Of a DNA stretch of 33,706 nt, positions 15,635 through 24,006 are shown one piece after another (the stretch's first letter is position 1; the number at the start of each line of letters is the position of its first letter). A model generated the notes under the pieces. The model ran no database searches. It was not told the origin of the DNA and saw only the letters and a list, made by a program, of their open reading frames with translations. The stretch is from an uncultured Bacilli bacterium (GTDB lineage Bacteria; Bacillota_I; Bacilli_A; RF39; UBA660), in assembly GCA_934098445.1 (NCBI GenBank), contig CAKOOW010000009.1, forward strand, positions 1 through 33,706, given 5' to 3'. The position numbers were made by a program, and so were the translations under genes.

Positions 15635-17566
15635 ATGAAAAAGGGATTCTTAAAAATTAGTTTAGGGTTATTTTTAATATTTACTGGTACTTCGGTAGTA
15701 GGAGCACTTAATGCTCCCACTATTAATTCTATTGAAAGTAAAGAAAATGACCTTATTTATGTAAAGACGACAAAAGGAGATTATGATGTTTCTTATTATT
15801 TAGTAGGGACGTCTTTGGAAAAAGCTATTAAATATACGACTAATAAGCTAGAAACTTATCTTTCAATGCCCAATGGTACTTATAATGTTTGGGCGGTTGA
15901 TACGAATGGTAATAAGTCTGATCCTTATTCAATTACTAAAGAAGATGGTAGTTGTAATATGAGTGGAATTACTAATGTTACTGATAGTGGTACGGTTGAT
16001 ATGTGTGGAATTATGTCTTCTAGTGGATTATATAGTAATTTAACGGAAGGCGAGACTATTGTTACTTGTGCGGATGGATATTACTTAAATACTATTCAAA
16101 CGGAAATGATTTCGACTACTTGTCGTTTAGGGTCTTTAGATTTTAAGCCTTATGATTTATCAAAACGTTTATGTAAAAATACTTATAATTATCGTTGTGT
16201 TAAGAATACTGGGGGTAATGCGTATAATGCTTCTAGTTACTTGGGAAGTTTGAGTTTATCAAGAGGAACTTTAAGTCCGGCCTTTAATCAAAGTACTTTT
16301 GATTACACGGCTAGTGTTTCTAGTAGTACTTCTTTAGTTACTGTTTATGCTTCCTTATTAGATAGTGATGCTTCATTTGTTGATGGATATGAACCAAGAA
16401 CAGTTAATCTTTCTTATGGAGAGAATACTATTCAAATTAAAGTTAAAGGTTTTGTTAATAAAACAGAAAATGTTAGTACCTATACTATTAAAATTAATCG
16501 ACCTAAGAGTAGTGGGGGAAGTACGGTCAATAAGAAGAGTAGTGTTAATACTTTAAATAGTTTAACTTTATCAAATGGAGAGTTATCACCTAAGTTTAAT
16601 AGTAATACTAATTCTTATAGTGTTACGGTTGATAATACGGTTGATGTCTTAAAAATAGAGGCTTCCTTAACGGATAGCAAAGCTAGTTTTGTTACTAATT
16701 ATGGACCAAGAAATGTTCATTTAAATGAAGGGACAAATAAAGTTTATTTGAAAGTTAAGAGTGAGGCGGGAACTGTTAGAGTTTATACTTTGAACATAAC
16801 AAGAAAGAAAGCTGATACTACCATTCCAGAGCCGGGACCTACACCGGATCCAACTCCAGAACCTACCCCAGATAAGAGTGAAGCTTTACTGACATCATTA
16901 ACTTTAAGTCAAGGTAAAATTGATTTTGAAAGTAAAGTCTTTGACTATAATGTTACAGTAAGTAATGATGTTACTAACGTCGTAGCAACGGCTACACCTC
17001 AAAATGCTTCTGATAAAGTTGAAATAACTGGTGGGGAGTCTTTGGAAGTTGGACCAAATGAATTAACAATTACAGTTACTAGTAGTGATGGTAGTGTTTC
17101 GAATGTTTATACTATTTATATAATTAGAAAAGAAGAAGATGCAGGGATTTCTCAAAATAGTTTACTTAAGAGTTTAAGTATTAGTAATCATCCGATTAAT
17201 TTTAGTAGTGATGTTAATGAGTATAATATAACCATTAAGAAGAATGAGTCTTATGTTGATATTTCGTGTTTTGCGGAAGATGATAATGCTTCCATTACGA
17301 TAGAGGGTAATTCTAATTTGACGACGGGTAGTCAAATTAAGATTAGAGTTACAGCCGAGTCGGGAAATTATACTGATTATTTAATTAATGTTACCGGATA
17401 TCAAAAGAAAACTAATATCTTGGGAACAATATTAATTGTTTTGATTGTAATCTTAGCTGTTGGTTATGCTGTTTTAAGAGCATTAGGTTATAAGATATAT
17501 TTAAATTTTGAGGGAATAAAGAATTTCTTTAGTAATCTCGTTAATAGTATATTTACAAGAAAATAG
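15635..17566 (+). CDS. Surface protein with four cadherin-like beta-sandwich repeats
   Basis: The protein has 643 residues. A signal peptide (about 1-24, ending VVGA) is followed by a region with several Cys (107-188), then four cadherin-like (PF12733-type) repeats at about 203-289, 306-391, 417-498 and 510-588. Each repeat opens with L-x-S-L-(S/T)-(L/I)-S and closes with YTI-x-I or a similar strand. A Pro/Thr linker (PEPGPTPDPTPEPTPDK) separates repeats 2 and 3. One membrane segment (about 594-616) and a short basic tail anchor it; no LPXTG motif was found. The layout suggests a stalk-like adhesin or envelope scaffold. Repeats 1 and 2 are the most alike (DSDASFV / DSKASFV). Disulphides are possible in the Cys-rich part. 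Confidence 0.85.
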   Translation: MKKGFLKISLGLFLIFTGTSVVGALNAPTINSIESKENDLIYVKTTKGDYDVSYYLVGTSLEKAIKYTTNKLETYLSMPNGTYNVWAVDTNGNKSDPYSITKEDGSCNMSGITNVTDSGTVDMCGIMSSSGLYSNLTEGETIVTCADGYYLNTIQTEMISTTCRLGSLDFKPYDLSKRLCKNTYNYRCVKNTGGNAYNASSYLGSLSLSRGTLSPAFNQSTFDYTASVSSSTSLVTVYASLLDSDASFVDGYEPRTVNLSYGENTIQIKVKGFVNKTENVSTYTIKINRPKSSGGSTVNKKSSVNTLNSLTLSNGELSPKFNSNTNSYSVTVDNTVDVLKIEASLTDSKASFVTNYGPRNVHLNEGTNKVYLKVKSEAGTVRVYTLNITRKKADTTIPEPGPTPDPTPEPTPDKSEALLTSLTLSQGKIDFESKVFDYNVTVSNDVTNVVATATPQNASDKVEITGGESLEVGPNELTITVTSSDGSVSNVYTIYIIRKEEDAGISQNSLLKSLSISNHPINFSSDVNEYNITIKKNESYVDISCFAEDDNASITIEGNSNLTTGSQIKIRVTAESGNYTDYLINVTGYQKKTNILGTILIVLIVILAVGYAVLRALGYKIYLNFEGIKNFFSNLVNSIFTRK

Positions 17567-17580
17567 AATTATGTTAGAAT
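17552..17580 (+). promoter_or_regulatory. Promoter of the T-box/HD/tyrS operon
   Basis: TTTACA at 17552-17557 and TAGAAT at 17575-17580 are 17 bp apart, with an extended TG at 17572-17573. It overlaps the end of the surface protein gene and predicts a transcript start near 17587. Confidence 0.65.
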
Positions 17581-17586
17581 TTATTT

Positions 17587-17720
17587 GTTAGTGAAGAAGA
17601 GATTTACGACCTTGGAGCTAAATCGGGTAATTCCGTTAGATATTTAAAGTGTATGATTAGTCATAAAATAAGGTGGTACCGCGAAGATTCGTCCTTATAT
17701 TTATGGCTTTTTTGTTTTTT
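17587..17720 (+). promoter_or_regulatory. T-box riboswitch, compact, tyrosine type
   Basis: AAGGTGGTACCGCG at 17670-17683 is the canonical T-box. The U in its TGGT fits a tRNA with A as discriminator base, as tRNA-Tyr has. Before it is a perfect 5-bp stem III-like hairpin (TATGA-TTAG-TCATA, 17652-17665). After it, CGAAGATTCG and ATAAGG/CCTTAT form the terminator stem, and CTTTTTTGTTTTTT is the U tract. Only about 83 nt separate the predicted start from the T-box, much less than the usual 180-250, so stem I must be short. CTAA-AT-CGG / CCG-TTAG (17618-17639) can form its hairpin. TAC at 17605-17607 and TAT at 17652-17654 are possible specifiers; I could not settle which. Uncharged tRNA would favour read-through into the HD and tyrS genes. 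Confidence 0.88.
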
Positions 17721-17732
17721 GGGGAGAATAAT

Positions 17733-18296
17733 ATGTTTACAGAAGAATTAAATTATATTGAAGAAGCAAGGATTAGAGAAGCTGCTAAAGTATTGCTGGA
17801 TAATTTACCTAGTTATTTTTATGAGATACCTGCTTCATCAACGGGAAAGTATCATCCGGATTTTGCTAGTGGGGAAGGTGGTTTAGTAAGACATACTAAG
17901 GTTGCTGTTCGGATGGCTTATGAGCTATATCAAATAACACCATATGATAAATTGTTTACGAGAAGAGAAAAAGATTGTATGCTACTGGGATTATTAATTC
18001 ATGATGGTTTAAAAAAAGGCAATCCGGAAGAGAAATATACTCGTTTTGACCATCCCATCTTAGCCGCTAATTATGTAAAAAAAATGCAAGAACAGACGGG
18101 TTTAAGTAAAGAAGAAGCTGAATTTATTAGTCATGTTGTGAAGACACATATGGGAAAATGGAATACTGATTATAATGGAAATGAAGTTTTAGAGGTTCCT
18201 AAGGATAGGTATCAATATTTCGTCCATATGTGTGATTATTTGGCTAGTAGAAAAGTTATAAATGTTAAGTTTGATGAAAAAGGAGAGATAATGTAA
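17733..18296 (+). CDS. HD-domain metal-dependent phosphohydrolase
   Basis: The protein has 187 residues. I chose the ATG at 17733 because GGGGAG lies 6 nt upstream and the longer open frame runs back into the T-box. HD-superfamily metal ligands are visible: His54 (VRHT), His90-Asp91 (LLIHDG), His107 (DHPI), His134 and His139 (SHVVKTH), and Asp168 (CDYLAS). The family hydrolyses phosphate esters of nucleotides or related substrates; this substrate is unknown. The stop codon shares a base with the tyrS start (taATG), so the two are translationally coupled and both are under the T-box. That link suggests a role tied to aminoacyl-tRNA supply or the starvation response, which is inference. Confidence 0.88.
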   Translation: MFTEELNYIEEARIREAAKVLLDNLPSYFYEIPASSTGKYHPDFASGEGGLVRHTKVAVRMAYELYQITPYDKLFTRREKDCMLLGLLIHDGLKKGNPEEKYTRFDHPILAANYVKKMQEQTGLSKEEAEFISHVVKTHMGKWNTDYNGNEVLEVPKDRYQYFVHMCDYLASRKVINVKFDEKGEIM

Positions 18297-19534
18297 TGAA
18301 AAAGATGACAAATTGGGAAGAATTAGAGTGGCGTGGTTTAGTAAAAGATGTAGCGGGAAGTGATATTGCGGATAAGATTAATAATGAGTCAGTTACTTTT
18401 TACTGGGGAACTGACCCAACGGCCGACTCCCTTCATTTAGGACATTATTCATCGTTAGTAACCGCTAAACGTTTGATGAAAATGGGACATAAACCAATTC
18501 TTTTATGCGGTGGGGCGACAGGACGAATTGGGGATCCAAGACCAACTAGTGAAAGAGAAATTATTAGTATTGAAACTTTAAATAAAAATATTGAATGTAT
18601 TAGAAAACAGATAGATAGTATTTTTGCAGGGAAAGCTAAATTAGTTAATAATTATGATTGGTTTAAAGGTTATGAATATTTAGATTTCTTAAGAGATATT
18701 GGTAAATATATTAATGTTAATTATATGCTTAATAAAGATATCATTAATCGTCGTTTAGAAACAGGGATTACTTATGCTGAATTTAGTTATATGTTAATTC
18801 AAGGTTATGATTTCTTAAATATGTATGAAAAAATGGGTTGTACTATGCAGGTTGAAGGTTCTGACCAATGGGGTAATATTACAACTGGTATTGATTTAAT
18901 TAGAAAAATCTTAGGTAAAGAAGCTTATGGCTTTACAATGCCTCTTATTTTAGATGCTAATGGCAAAAAATTCGGTAAGAGTGAGGGTAACGCTTTATGG
19001 TTAGATAAAAATAAGACTAGTAGTTATCAATTATACCAATATCTAATTAATACTGATGACTCCAAAGTCTTAGAATATTTGAAAGTATTTACTTTCTTAA
19101 CACCAGAAGAAATTGAAGAGACAATTAAACAACATGAAGAAAAGCCGGAGTTAAGAATAGCCCAAAAGACTTTAGCTAAGTGTATTATTACTGATTTACA
19201 CGGAGAGAATGAGTATGAGAAAGCTTTAAAGATAAGTGAGGCTTTATTTACGGATAAAATTAATACTTTAACGAAAGAGGATATTTTAAATAATTTGAAT
19301 ACGGTTCCCCAAGTGGAGTTAGAAACTGGTAATATTGTTGATGCTCTTGTTAATGCTAAAGTTTTCAGTAGTAAAAGAGAAGCTAGAGAACTTATAAGTG
19401 GAAATGCCCTTTCTTTGAATAATCAAAAGATTACTGATTTAGAGTATGTTTTAAGTAAAGAAAATGCTATTGATGGAGAAATTTATTTAATTCGTAAGGG
19501 GAAAAAGAACTACTACATTGGTAAGTTAAAGTAA
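18296..19534 (+). CDS. tyrS: Tyrosyl-tRNA synthetase
   Basis: The protein has 412 residues, the normal TyrS length. It is a class I synthetase that charges tRNA-Tyr. The HIGH-type motif is HLGH at 47-50 after the family sequence TDPTADSLHLGH. The tyrosine pocket sequences YAEFSYMLIQGYDF and QVEGSDQWGNITTGID are present, and the KMSKS-type loop is KFGKS at 225-229. A C-terminal S4 RNA-binding domain starts at about 345 (NAKVFSSKREARELI). AGGAGAG lies 8 nt upstream of the ATG. The upstream T-box confirms its regulation by tyrosyl-tRNA charging. A terminator follows. Confidence 0.97.
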   Translation: MKKMTNWEELEWRGLVKDVAGSDIADKINNESVTFYWGTDPTADSLHLGHYSSLVTAKRLMKMGHKPILLCGGATGRIGDPRPTSEREIISIETLNKNIECIRKQIDSIFAGKAKLVNNYDWFKGYEYLDFLRDIGKYINVNYMLNKDIINRRLETGITYAEFSYMLIQGYDFLNMYEKMGCTMQVEGSDQWGNITTGIDLIRKILGKEAYGFTMPLILDANGKKFGKSEGNALWLDKNKTSSYQLYQYLINTDDSKVLEYLKVFTFLTPEEIEETIKQHEEKPELRIAQKTLAKCIITDLHGENEYEKALKISEALFTDKINTLTKEDILNNLNTVPQVELETGNIVDALVNAKVFSSKREARELISGNALSLNNQKITDLEYVLSKENAIDGEIYLIRKGKKNYYIGKLK

Positions 19535-19598
19535 ATTTATAATTTGTGATAATAATATTAATGGAGATTTGATATTTAACAAGTCGTTTTAAGAGAAG

Positions 19599-19627
19599 TA
19601 AAGTCTAGTTAGGCTTTATTTTTTTTT
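19599..19627 (+). terminator. Intrinsic terminator after tyrS
   Basis: An 8-bp stem TAAAGTCT / AGGCTTTA (19599-19606 and 19611-19618, one G-U, AGTT loop) is followed by T9. Confidence 0.85.
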
Positions 19628-19658
19628 CATAATACCATATAATGGTTGTGGTGATATT

Positions 19659-20588
19659 ATGAAAGATTTACGGGTTGTTTTTATGGGGACACCGGATTTT
19701 GCGGTACCTGTTTTAGAAAAGTTGATTTTAAATACGAAGGTTGTTTTAGTAGTTAGTCAACCAGATAAATGTGTGGGACGTAAGCGAGAATTAGTGCCTA
19801 CACCTATTAAAAAGAAAGCTCTGGAGTATAATATTCCGGTTTTTCAACCAGAAAAGATAAAACTTGATTATGAGAAAATGATTTTGGCAAGACCGGATAT
19901 TATTATTACTTGTGCTTATGGTCAGATTATTCCTAAGGTACTTCTTGATTTACCAAGATTAGGGTGTATTAATGTTCATGCTTCCTTATTACCATACTTA
20001 AGAGGGGGAGCTCCCCTACATCATGCCATTATTGATGGTTATAAAGAAACGGGAGTTACTATTATGTATATGGATGAGGCTATGGATACGGGAGATATTA
20101 TTAGTACTGTTACTTATCCTCTTAAAGATACTGATACCGTAGGGACTGTTCATGATAATTTAATGGAGATGGGTGCTAATCTTTTAATGGAGACTTTACC
20201 TAGTATTATAAGTGGTACTAATAAGAGAATTAAACAAGATAATAGTAAGGCTACTTATGCATATAATATATCTAGAAGTGATGAACATTTAGATTTTAGT
20301 GGTAGTGGTGTCTTAGTAGAAAGAAAGGTTAGGGGACTTAATCCGTGGCCTCTTGCTAATACTTTATTTGATGATGAAGAGATTAAGATTATAAGTGGGT
20401 ATTTTGTTAAAGGTAGTAGTGTTCCTAAGAAGATTAATGTAGTTACTAAAAATTCTTTAGGTATAGGGTGTAGTGATGGTATTTATTATGTAACAGCACT
20501 TAAACCAAGTGGTAAAAAAGTGATGGATATTAAATCATATTTAAATGGGATGGATAAAGATAAGTTATTAACTAAAAAGATAAGTTAA
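19659..20588 (+). CDS. fmt: Methionyl-tRNA formyltransferase
   Basis: The protein has 309 residues. It transfers the formyl group of 10-formyl-tetrahydrofolate to initiator Met-tRNA. The N-terminus VVFMGTPDFAVPVL is diagnostic. Catalytic residues Asn105, His107 (NVHASLLP) and Asp143 (MDTGDI) are in place, and PYLRGGAPLHHAI is the usual family loop. The C-terminal OB-like domain is present (VRGLNPWPLA). A consensus TATAAT (19638-19643) lies just upstream, but the -35 would fall in the tyrS terminator. GTGGTGAT serves as ribosome site. The usual neighbour def is absent; instead a CDP-alcohol phosphatidyltransferase gene follows 22 bases later. Confidence 0.96.
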   Translation: MKDLRVVFMGTPDFAVPVLEKLILNTKVVLVVSQPDKCVGRKRELVPTPIKKKALEYNIPVFQPEKIKLDYEKMILARPDIIITCAYGQIIPKVLLDLPRLGCINVHASLLPYLRGGAPLHHAIIDGYKETGVTIMYMDEAMDTGDIISTVTYPLKDTDTVGTVHDNLMEMGANLLMETLPSIISGTNKRIKQDNSKATYAYNISRSDEHLDFSGSGVLVERKVRGLNPWPLANTLFDDEEIKIISGYFVKGSSVPKKINVVTKNSLGIGCSDGIYYVTALKPSGKKVMDIKSYLNGMDKDKLLTKKIS

Positions 20589-20610
20589 TTAAAATAGGTG
20601 GTTTTGGAAG

Positions 20611-21372
20611 ATGATAGAAAATGATCAAAAAGATGATGATAAGTTAAAGAAGAAGATAATGGTTAATCTGATTACAGCCTTAAGAGGGATAGGGGGTATT
20701 TTATTAGTACCTATATTTAGTGTATATGGAAGTATTCCCGCGGCTATTTGGTTTATTTCTTTTATGGCAACTGATTGGATTGATGGTTATTTAGCTCGTA
20801 AATACGAAGTATCTAGTTTCTTTGGAGCTTTACTAGATGGAATGTTTGATAAATTATTTGGTATTATATCCTTTTTACTTTTAGCTAGTATTAGTCCTAG
20901 TTATATGATTCCTTTATTGTTTGAGGCGGGAATCTTGGGATATGGTCTTTATAGTGCTTCTAAGGGTAATAATGTTAAATCAACGCTTATTGGGAAAACT
21001 AAGATGTGGTTTTTAGCAGTATCGGTATTACTTGGACTTTTAAATACCGACTTATTAGCTTTGGAAAACTTATTACAAACTATTAATTTAAATAGTGTTC
21101 CTTTGGATAATTTGGTTAGATTAGAACAGGTATCGAAAGAGTCTTTAATGGGAATGGAAGCTTTAAGTTTAAGTAGTTATGTTATTAAAGATAAGATAGA
21201 AGATAAGAATAATAAAGAAAAGGCTCCTTTAAAGGTAAAAGATATTAAGGAAGTAATATTAACAAAAGATAAGAATATTAAAAAAGAAATAGAGTACCGT
21301 TTATTTGATACTAAGTATTATGAAGAAAATAAAGATAAACCATTAAGTTTGTTACTTACATTAAAAAGATAG
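20611..21372 (+). CDS. CDP-alcohol phosphatidyltransferase family protein
   Basis: The protein has 253 residues. The CDP-OH-P motif D-G-x2-A-R-x8-G-x3-D-x3-D is complete: Asp58-Gly59, Ala62-Arg63, Gly72, Asp76 and Asp80 (DWIDGYLARKYEV, then GALLDGMFD). About five hydrophobic segments occupy residues 20-155. The family makes phospholipids such as phosphatidylglycerol phosphate (PgsA) or cardiolipin. Unlike typical PgsA (about 190 residues), it carries a charged tail of about 85 residues with no membrane segment (DKIEDKNNKEKAPLKVKDIK), so I do not assign pgsA firmly. AGGTGG lies 9 nt before the ATG. It is co-directional with fmt and likely in its operon. Confidence 0.82.
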   Translation: MIENDQKDDDKLKKKIMVNLITALRGIGGILLVPIFSVYGSIPAAIWFISFMATDWIDGYLARKYEVSSFFGALLDGMFDKLFGIISFLLLASISPSYMIPLLFEAGILGYGLYSASKGNNVKSTLIGKTKMWFLAVSVLLGLLNTDLLALENLLQTINLNSVPLDNLVRLEQVSKESLMGMEALSLSSYVIKDKIEDKNNKEKAPLKVKDIKEVILTKDKNIKKEIEYRLFDTKYYEENKDKPLSLLLTLKR

Positions 21373-21376
21373 TTAG

Positions 21377-21401
21377 TATTTAAGGAAAAACTTCTTAAAT
21401 A
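21377..21401 (+). other. Intergenic hairpin without U tract
   Basis: TATTTAAG (21377-21384) and CTTAAATA (21394-21401) form a perfect 8-bp stem between two co-directional genes. No T-run follows. It may be an RNA-processing or stability element. Confidence 0.4.
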
Positions 21402-21424
21402 GAGGATAGTTAGGAAATAATAAT

Positions 21425-22270
21425 ATGATAGGAATGGTAATAGTAAATTATAATGATTATAAGACAACTAAAAGATTACTTGATAATGTTAAAGATTATA
21501 AAATCTTAAAAGAGATAGTGGTAGTTGATAATAAGAGTACTGATAATTCCCTAGAAGAGTTAAGAAAATTAAAGAGTAAGAAGATTACTATTATAGATAG
21601 TGGGAATAATAAGGGATATAGTTATGCCCTAAATGTTGGGTGTAAGTATTTAATAGATAAGTATAAGTCTTTAAATATAGTTATTTCTAATAGTGATATA
21701 GTTATTGAGAGTGAATTAGATATTAAAGACTTAAATAGTTATATAAGTCCTAAGAATGTCATAGTAGGACCTACTATTATTCAAGGCAATGATTTAAATA
21801 GAGGATTTAAAATTCCTAGTCCTTGGCAGGATATTAAACAAAATATTGTCTTCTTTGGGAAGAGAGTATTAGCTAAGGAGTTAAGTTATCCTGATAATTA
21901 TTATTATAAAGAGATAAGTAAGGTTGATACGGTATCCGGGTGTTTCTTTATGATAGCAAGTAAACATTTAGAAGAGATGGGTTATTTTGATGAAGGGGTA
22001 TTCTTATATTATGAAGAAAATATTATGGGAATTAAGACTAAAAGATTAGGTAAGAATATTATTGTAGTCAATAATGTTGATGTTATTCATGATCATTCGG
22101 TTTCTATAGATAAGAGTTTAAAAAGAATTAAGAAATATGATATCTTAAAGACTAGTCAAGAGTATTTTGAAAAAGTATATAATGGGGCTTCTAAGATAGA
22201 ATTGTTTTTCTTAAAAGTATTTAGATATTTAACAAGATTTTTATTATTAATTAAGTATTTAGTAGATTAG
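21425..22270 (+). CDS. GT2-family glycosyltransferase (rhamnosyltransferase-like)
   Basis: The protein has 281 residues. The GT-A fold is shown by MVIVNYNDYKTTKRLL at the start, VVVDNKSTDNS, the nucleotide-sugar NSD motif (VISNSDIVI) and the acceptor-side SGCFFMIASKHLEEMGYFDE followed by YYEENIMGIKTK. This last pattern is typical of GT2 enzymes annotated as rhamnosyltransferases, though donor specificity is not certain. No membrane segment is clear except a hydrophobic C-terminus (FLKVFRYLTRFLLLIKYL). It ends in a strong terminator about 180 bp before the polysaccharide export locus. Its base composition matches the upstream genes rather than the later block. Confidence 0.87.
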   Translation: MIGMVIVNYNDYKTTKRLLDNVKDYKILKEIVVVDNKSTDNSLEELRKLKSKKITIIDSGNNKGYSYALNVGCKYLIDKYKSLNIVISNSDIVIESELDIKDLNSYISPKNVIVGPTIIQGNDLNRGFKIPSPWQDIKQNIVFFGKRVLAKELSYPDNYYYKEISKVDTVSGCFFMIASKHLEEMGYFDEGVFLYYEENIMGIKTKRLGKNIIVVNNVDVIHDHSVSIDKSLKRIKKYDILKTSQEYFEKVYNGASKIELFFLKVFRYLTRFLLLIKYLVD

Positions 22271-22301
22271 GATTTCTTTAATAAGAAGTTCTAGTCTTTT
22301 T
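22265..22301 (+). terminator. Intrinsic terminator after the 21425 GT2 gene
   Basis: A 14-bp stem (22265-22278 with 22283-22296, three G-U pairs, TAAT loop) is followed by T5; it includes the stop codon. Confidence 0.85.
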
Positions 22302-22432
22302 ATTTATAGTATTTTTACCCGTAGTAAAAAAATTTTAAAAAATTAGAGTTTAAAGAAGATATTTTCTTAATTAGGTGTTTTTAAATAAGGAAAATTATGA
22401 TAACATAGTAGATGGATACCAAGATTAGTTAG

Positions 22433-22461
22433 TTAATAAGAATAGTTATAATTGGTATAAT
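22433..22461 (+). promoter_or_regulatory. Promoter of the polysaccharide export locus
   Basis: TTAATA at 22433-22438 and consensus TATAAT at 22456-22461 are 17 bp apart, with an extended TGG before the -10. It is the only good promoter found for the run of genes up to 32022. Confidence 0.6.
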
Positions 22462-22480
22462 AATTATAAGGATGATGATA

Positions 22481-23224
22481 ATGAAAAATAAAAAGAGTGA
22501 TTTAGCGATTGATGTTAATCATGTTACTAAGACTTTTAAGTTATATTCTGATAAGCCTCAGACTTTAAAAGAAAGGTTAGTTCGAGGGTGGAAGAATAAG
22601 ACCGAAGAAAGAGTAGTTTTAAAAGATATTAATCTTGAGATTGCTAAAGGAGAAACAGTAGCGTTAATCGGGGTTAATGGTAGTGGGAAAAGTACCTTGC
22701 TTAAATTAATGACAAAGATAATTTATCCTAATAAAGGGACTTTGAAGACTTATGGTAAGTTAACTAGTCTTTTAGAGTTAGGAGCAGGGTTTCATCCGGA
22801 TTTTACGGGTCGAGAGAATATTTATTTTAATGCTGCTATCTTTGGGTTAACTAAGAAAGAGATTGATGAGAGATTAGAAAGTATTATTGAATTTAGTGAG
22901 TTAGGGGACTTTATTGATAGTCCGGTACGTACTTATTCATCGGGAATGTATATGCGTCTTGCTTTTAGTGTAGCTATTAATGTGGATGCGGAGATACTAC
23001 TTATTGATGAGATTTTAGCGGTAGGAGATCAACATTTCCAAGACAAATGTTTTGCTAAGTTAGAAGAACTAGCGAAGAGTAAGATGACAATTGTTATTGT
23101 TAGTCATAGTTTGGGAGCTGTTCAAAAATTATGTAAGAGAGCCATTTGGATTAACAATGGTGAAGTTGCTAAAGATGGTGCTTGTCAGGAAGTCATTGAT
23201 GAATATTTGAAAGTTTGTGGGTAG
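22481..23224 (+). CDS. Polysaccharide/teichoic acid ABC exporter, ATP-binding subunit (Wzt/TagH type)
   Basis: The protein has 247 residues. Walker A is GVNGSGKST (64-72), the signature is YSSGM (152-156), Walker B is ILLIDE (172-177) and the H-loop His is in IVSHS (209). The sequence ELGAGFHPDFTGRENIY is characteristic of the Wzt/TagH/RfbB subfamily that exports undecaprenyl-linked polymers. There is no C-terminal carbohydrate-binding domain, so it is the short form seen in teichoic acid and rhamnan exporters. I chose the ATG at 22481 because AAGGA (22468-22472) is 8 nt upstream; ATGs at 22472 and 22475 overlap that site. It is coupled to the permease gene. Confidence 0.94.
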   Translation: MKNKKSDLAIDVNHVTKTFKLYSDKPQTLKERLVRGWKNKTEERVVLKDINLEIAKGETVALIGVNGSGKSTLLKLMTKIIYPNKGTLKTYGKLTSLLELGAGFHPDFTGRENIYFNAAIFGLTKKEIDERLESIIEFSELGDFIDSPVRTYSSGMYMRLAFSVAINVDAEILLIDEILAVGDQHFQDKCFAKLEELAKSKMTIVIVSHSLGAVQKLCKRAIWINNGEVAKDGACQEVIDEYLKVCG

Positions 23225-23232
23225 GTGTTAGT

Positions 23233-24006
23233 ATGAACGTATTTAAAGAATTATATCAGTATCGAGAGTTATTAAAAACTAATGTTAAAAAGGATATAAG
23301 AGGTAAATATAAAGCGTCGTTTTTGGGAGTATTGTGGTCATTTGTGAACCCTCTATTGTCAGTTTTAGTGTATGCCATTGTGTTTCCATATATTATGCGG
23401 GTACAAACACCAAATTATTTATTATTTTTAATTAGTGGTATTATTCCATATAACTGGTTTACAACGGTTGTTAGTCAAAGTTCGGGAATTTTTGTTTACA
23501 ATTCAAACATTATAAAAAAGGTGTATTTTCCAAGAGAGATATTGCCAATATCTGCTGTTACGAGTGGATTAGTTAATTTCTTGATATCATGTATTATAAT
23601 ATTACTTTTCGCAATATTTGGCGGAGTAGGTATTAGTTGGCATTTAGTGTTTTTACCGTTTCTAGCTTTAATACAGTACGTATTTACTTTAGGCGTTTCA
23701 TTTATTTTAAGTGCTTTAAATGTTTACATAAGAGATGTCGAATATATAGTTTCTTTTGTTTTGCAAATGTTATTTTATGCTACACCAATACTTTATACTG
23801 TAGATATGTTTCATGGATGGATATTATGGATTTTCAGAATAAATCCTATGACACATTTGATAAACGCTTATCGAGATATCTTTTATGTACATCAAGTGCC
23901 TAGATTAGGAACCTTATCTATTTTATTTGTTATCTGTATAGTTTTCTTAATAATATCTTATAAGGTTTTCAAAAAAATGGAAAAAGGATTTGCAGAAGAA
24001 TTATGA
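23233..24006 (+). CDS. Polysaccharide/teichoic acid ABC exporter, permease subunit (Wzm/TagG type)
   Basis: The protein has 257 residues with six hydrophobic segments, the ABC-2 type used with Wzt. The cytosolic start KELYQYRELLKTNVKKDIRG, then the typical SFLGVLWSFVNPLLSVLVYA and IIPYNWF, are hallmarks of this group. The ATG at 23233 is preceded by GTAGGTGT and lies 8 bases after the ATPase stop; the frame extends back to 23215 without homology. Together the pair moves a lipid-linked glycan out of the cell. From this gene on, codon choice changes (more ATA and GGC), which is discussed as a finding. Confidence 0.94.
   Translation: MNVFKELYQYRELLKTNVKKDIRGKYKASFLGVLWSFVNPLLSVLVYAIVFPYIMRVQTPNYLLFLISGIIPYNWFTTVVSQSSGIFVYNSNIIKKVYFPREILPISAVTSGLVNFLISCIIILLFAIFGGVGISWHLVFLPFLALIQYVFTLGVSFILSALNVYIRDVEYIVSFVLQMLFYATPILYTVDMFHGWILWIFRINPMTHLINAYRDIFYVHQVPRLGTLSILFVICIVFLIISYKVFKKMEKGFAEEL

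Noticed and set aside
22302..22432. Small gene or RNA in the gap before the export locus
   Set aside because: AT-rich sequence with no open frame having a ribosome site and no tRNA-like or conserved RNA structure that I could see.
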